Positions 43,812 through 43,966 of a stretch of DNA of 43,966 nucleotides are shown piece by piece. The stretch is from Leptospira biflexa. Its GTDB lineage: Bacteria > Spirochaetota > Leptospiria > Turneriellales > DYLW01. Both the position numbers and the translations under genes were made by a program. Location: NCBI GenBank assembly GCA_020721865.1, contig DYLW01000022.1:1-43966 (forward strand). The letters are read 5' to 3'. Positions within the stretch are counted from its first letter, which is position 1. The number at the start of each line of letters is the position of its first letter. Below the pieces are notes generated by a model, which was given only the letters and a program-made list of their open reading frames with translations, did no database searches and was not told the origin of the DNA.

Positions 43812-43966
43812 CTATTGGATGATTCCGTACTCCCGCAACTGTTGCTTCGTTAAACCGGTGACTCGGGATATTTTCTCTGTGGAGTCCCCCTCTGCAACCA
43901 TATTCCGTGCAGTACTAAGCTTTGCTTGCAACTCTCCCTTTTCCATACCCTTTTCCATACCTTTGT
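43812..43966 (-). CDS. Rpn-family PD-(D/E)XK nuclease/transposase-like protein, C-terminus (partial)
   Basis: An open frame enters from the right edge and stops at TAG (complement of 43812-43814), giving 50 residues. It shows the repeated KGMEKGMEKGELQAKL and the terminal domain LSTARNMVAEGDSTEKISRVTGL. This EKG-repeat plus helix-turn-helix-like tail is characteristic of Rpn (recombination-promoting nuclease, formerly transposase_31/DUF4351-type) proteins. The nuclease domain itself would lie outside the window. These genes are often multicopy in accessory DNA. Same strand as gyrA, separated from it by about 315 nt. Confidence 0.7.
   Translation of the reverse strand, partial: KGMEKGMEKGELQAKLSTARNMVAEGDSTEKISRVTGLTKQQLREYGIIQ

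Noticed and set aside
1..43966. tRNA, rRNA, riboswitch or CRISPR
   Set aside because: No gap contains a TTCGA-type T-loop with paired acceptor arms, no spaced repeats were seen, and thiD has no recognisable TPP element upstream.

Overview
The window looks like chromosomal DNA of a spirochaete, most likely of the Leptospirales type. Pointers are a fliK-flgD-flgE hook cluster whose FlgE begins MMRSL, lipid A genes (lpxC, an LpxL-like acyltransferase), an Lnt with its E-K-C triad, many short lipoprotein signal peptides, a FapA/DUF342 protein and a 7TM-DISM/SpoIIE phosphatase. This placement rests on recognised families, not on a database search. Base composition is moderate, with AT-rich intergenic gaps. 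I see no tRNA, rRNA, CRISPR array or intact insertion sequence.

Layout. 1-79 is the start of a PAS/histidine-kinase-like gene leaving the window on the minus strand. 544-1770 is recA, sharing a bidirectional terminator with a 598-residue acyl-CoA dehydrogenase. Then come an LpxL-like acyltransferase and a double-length ThyX (both minus), FapA (plus) and leuS (minus). 10732-11352 is an odd chimera: the first ~100 residues of a CrtI-type oxidoreductase joined in frame to the last ~90 residues of a DUF92 membrane protein. It is followed by a SufS-type cysteine desulfurase with a TTG start. A zinc-ribbon protein and an ankyrin lipoprotein form a coupled minus-strand pair.

13641-14166 has no convincing gene. 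It holds an AT-rich stretch framed by an 11-bp inverted repeat and six good DnaA-box matches, two of them perfect. It is the best candidate replication origin, or other DnaA-binding locus, in the window.

14167-16304 encodes LpxC translationally coupled to a response-regulator/histidine-kinase hybrid. 16579-20136 is fliK-flgD-flgE. 20228-21630 holds a FAH-family hydrolase and a membrane-plus-cupin-like protein. On the plus strand, 21699-25174 runs rubrerythrin, thiD, thpR and a membrane-anchored TPR protein with an Mrr-like tail, then a beta-barrel candidate and a lipoprotein. A SpoIIE phosphatase (minus) and lnt (plus) follow.

30784-43495 is one tightly packed minus-strand run of eleven genes: gyrA, a sigma-70 factor, a two-TM protein with a CXXCH haem motif, topA, xerC, hslV, hslU, a trypsin-like protease, tadA, an amidase and a GerMN protein. 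Junctions are overlaps or gaps of at most 19 nt, so co-transcription is likely. It joins DNA topology, dimer resolution, proteolysis and cell-wall functions. The window ends in the 3' part of an Rpn-family (PD-(D/E)XK) gene.

Points worth follow-up: the DnaA-box cluster, the CrtI-DUF92 chimera, a hook protein with no cysteine, GyrA with Met at the quinolone-sensing position 83, the duplicated ThyX, and the haem-motif protein inside the gyrase/topoisomerase operon.
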